Part shown: piece after piece, positions 14,615 to 15,436 of the stretch
How the letters are laid out: each line of letters opens with the position of its first letter
How positions within the stretch are numbered: the first letter of the stretch is position 1
NCBI GenBank assembly: GCA_018381425.1
Contig: JAGZRY010000018.1
Location: 1 to 15,436, forward strand
Direction: 5' to 3'
Origin: Haemophilus parainfluenzae
GTDB lineage: Bacteria; Pseudomonadota; Gammaproteobacteria; Enterobacterales; Pasteurellaceae
Length of the DNA stretch: 15,436 nucleotides
Notes under the pieces: generated by a model
Told to the model about the DNA's origin: nothing
Databases searched by the model: none
The model's input: only the letters and a program-made list of their open reading frames with translations
Position numbers and translations under genes: made by a program

Positions 14615-15253
14615 ATGGATCTTAACAGCATTTTAAACCAAGTTTTAGATGTCGCGAAAAACTCTGCAAGCAAACTTGAAACAGGCAACCAAACCATCGA
14701 CTCTCTCACCAAAGTAGGTGGTGGTGCAGCATTAGGCGGTATTTTATCGATGATTTTAGGCCGTAGTGGCGGTGCAAGCCTAGCTAAATTAGGCTCGCTT
14801 GCCGTTTTAGGTAACCTTGCTTATCAAGCTTATCAAAACTATCAAAAATCCCAACAAAGCAGCCAACCAAACATCTCAGAAAATGCATTTGATATATTAA
14901 ACTCATCAAGCCATGTAGATGCAGGCGAATTAATTTTACGCACCATGATCGCAGCTGCGGCAGCTGATGGTGAAATCACTGAAGATGAAAAACAAACTAT
15001 TGCAAACGAAGCAGGTAACAATCCTGAATTAGCACAATGGCTTGCACAAGAAATCCAAAATCCAATTTCTATCAATGAAATTGCACGTCTTGTAGGCAAC
15101 GATACTGCACTTGCAAGCAATGTATACTTAGCTGCTCGTTTAGTAAGTAAAGATTTATCTCGCAAAGAAATCATTTTCTTAGCAAATTTAGCACAAGCGT
15201 TAGGTTTAGACGATGCGCTTGTCGAACAATTAGAAAAACAAGCTGGCTTCTAA
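14615..15253 (+). CDS. DUF533/TerB-like protein (YebE-like)
   Basis: A 212-residue protein of the DUF533 family (E. coli YebE), whose biochemical role is unknown. The N-terminal 30 residues are helical and polar. A glycine-rich hydrophobic segment follows (GGGAALGGILSMILG, then LAKLGSLAVLGNLAYQAYQNY; about 35-77), then a glutamine/serine-rich linker. The C-terminal half is a TerB-like helical domain with the acidic motif AAAAADGEITEDEKQTI (about 113-129). The start at 14615 follows AAAAGGAAAC and gives the family N-terminus; the open frame extends back to 14468, but those 49 codons are AT-rich intergenic sequence with the transporter promoter on the other strand. Membrane attachment is likely but unproven. 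Confidence 0.85.
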   Translation: MDLNSILNQVLDVAKNSASKLETGNQTIDSLTKVGGGAALGGILSMILGRSGGASLAKLGSLAVLGNLAYQAYQNYQKSQQSSQPNISENAFDILNSSSHVDAGELILRTMIAAAAADGEITEDEKQTIANEAGNNPELAQWLAQEIQNPISINEIARLVGNDTALASNVYLAARLVSKDLSRKEIIFLANLAQALGLDDALVEQLEKQAGF

Positions 15254-15262
15254 TTTTGCGTA

Positions 15263-15283
15263 CAGAAAACATCGTGTTTTCTG
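15263..15283. other. Hairpin after the DUF533 gene
   Basis: CAGAAAACA (15263-15271), loop tcg, TGTTTTCTG (15275-15283): a perfect 9-bp stem directly followed by an uptake core. It probably belongs to the 3' end structure of the mRNA. Confidence 0.6.
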
Positions 15284-15292
15284 ACCGCACTT
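15284..15292 (-). repeat. DNA uptake signal core
   Basis: Exact ACCGCACTT between two stem-loops downstream of the DUF533 gene. Confidence 0.88.
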
Positions 15293-15298
15293 CTCATC

Positions 15299-15333
15299 AA
15301 AAAACACGATAATCTTGGTTATCGTGTTTTTTT
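15299..15333. terminator. Strong intrinsic terminator after the DUF533 gene
   Basis: A6-CACGATAA and TTATCGTG-T6 pair over 14 bp around a six-base loop (tcttgg), with a T-run on the plus strand. It ends the DUF533 transcript about 45 bases after the stop; the symmetrical arms may also work in reverse. Confidence 0.9.
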
Positions 15334-15436
15334 CATCTGTTTTTTCGCGAAAACCTAACCAAAGGCGAAAAATTCCGCTACAATGCAAAACTTCAATATT
15401 CATAAAATTATTTAATAATCATAAAAACGGGAAGCA
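15334..15436 (+). promoter_or_regulatory. Upstream region of a gene beyond the window
   Basis: No complete gene is seen here. TACAAT at 15379-15384 is a fair -10 element without a good -35, and the last bases (aaacgggaagca) could hold a ribosome binding site for a plus-strand gene starting just outside. Confidence 0.3.

Noticed and set aside
14842..15174. 110-codon minus-strand ORF inside the DUF533 gene
   Set aside because: Antisense to a gene with a recognisable family pattern; low-complexity alanine/serine product typical of a shadow frame.
1..15436. CRISPR array, insertion sequence, tRNA, rRNA or prophage genes
   Set aside because: No regularly spaced repeats, transposase or integrase frames, tRNA-like cloverleafs or rRNA stretches were seen; the only long repeat is the rseC-tail pair.

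Overview
This window is from a Pasteurellaceae genome, almost certainly the genus Haemophilus. The base composition is low in GC. There are at least ten exact copies of the Haemophilus DNA uptake core AAGTGCGGT or its complement, several of them in facing pairs that form hairpins. The proteins resemble those I know from H. influenzae (cpdB, speF/potE, a pepE-dcuC-abgA-like cluster). The species cannot be fixed from this sequence; an H. parainfluenzae-like or related genome is plausible.

Layout. (1) 1-1445, plus strand: the end of trmA, then rsmJ and rseC, all overlapping. (2) 1545-4904, minus strand: pepE, a dcuC-family transporter and an abgA-like M20 hydrolase, read in that order, with an FNR-like box upstream. 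This block lies between two direct copies, about 230 bp each, of the 3' end of rseC plus its terminators. The second copy (5087-5318) is fused in frame to a short unrelated N-terminus, making a 66-codon chimeric ORF. (3) 5333-9273, minus strand: the inducible ornithine decarboxylase operon speFL-speF-potE. speFL is a small leader ORF with the HIRRTxHIM ornithine-sensing motif known from enterobacterial SpeFL. Its stop codon lies inside a perfect 14-bp hairpin, and its promoter has a combined CRP/FNR-like site. (4) 9571-10575, minus strand: ornithine carbamoyltransferase. (5) 10805-12778, plus strand: cpdB with a Tat signal peptide and a consensus CRP site upstream. (6) 12836-14451, minus strand: a sodium-dependent NSS amino acid transporter and a 32-aa small subunit (MetPS-like). 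(7) 14615-15253, plus strand: a DUF533/TerB-like protein, a strong terminator, and the upstream region of a gene beyond the window.

How the genes fit together. Ornithine is the common metabolite of region 3 and its neighbour: OTCase converts it to or from citrulline, SpeF decarboxylates it to putrescine, and PotE exchanges the two across the inner membrane. The pepE-dcuC-abgA block looks like a scavenging unit for aspartyl or other acylated amino acids linked to C4-dicarboxylate transport, with a likely anaerobic control signal. CpdB salvages nucleosides in the periplasm, and the NSS pair imports amino acids. The most notable features are the divergent ornithine-sensing leader and the direct repeat with its chimeric ORF, which marks a past rearrangement.
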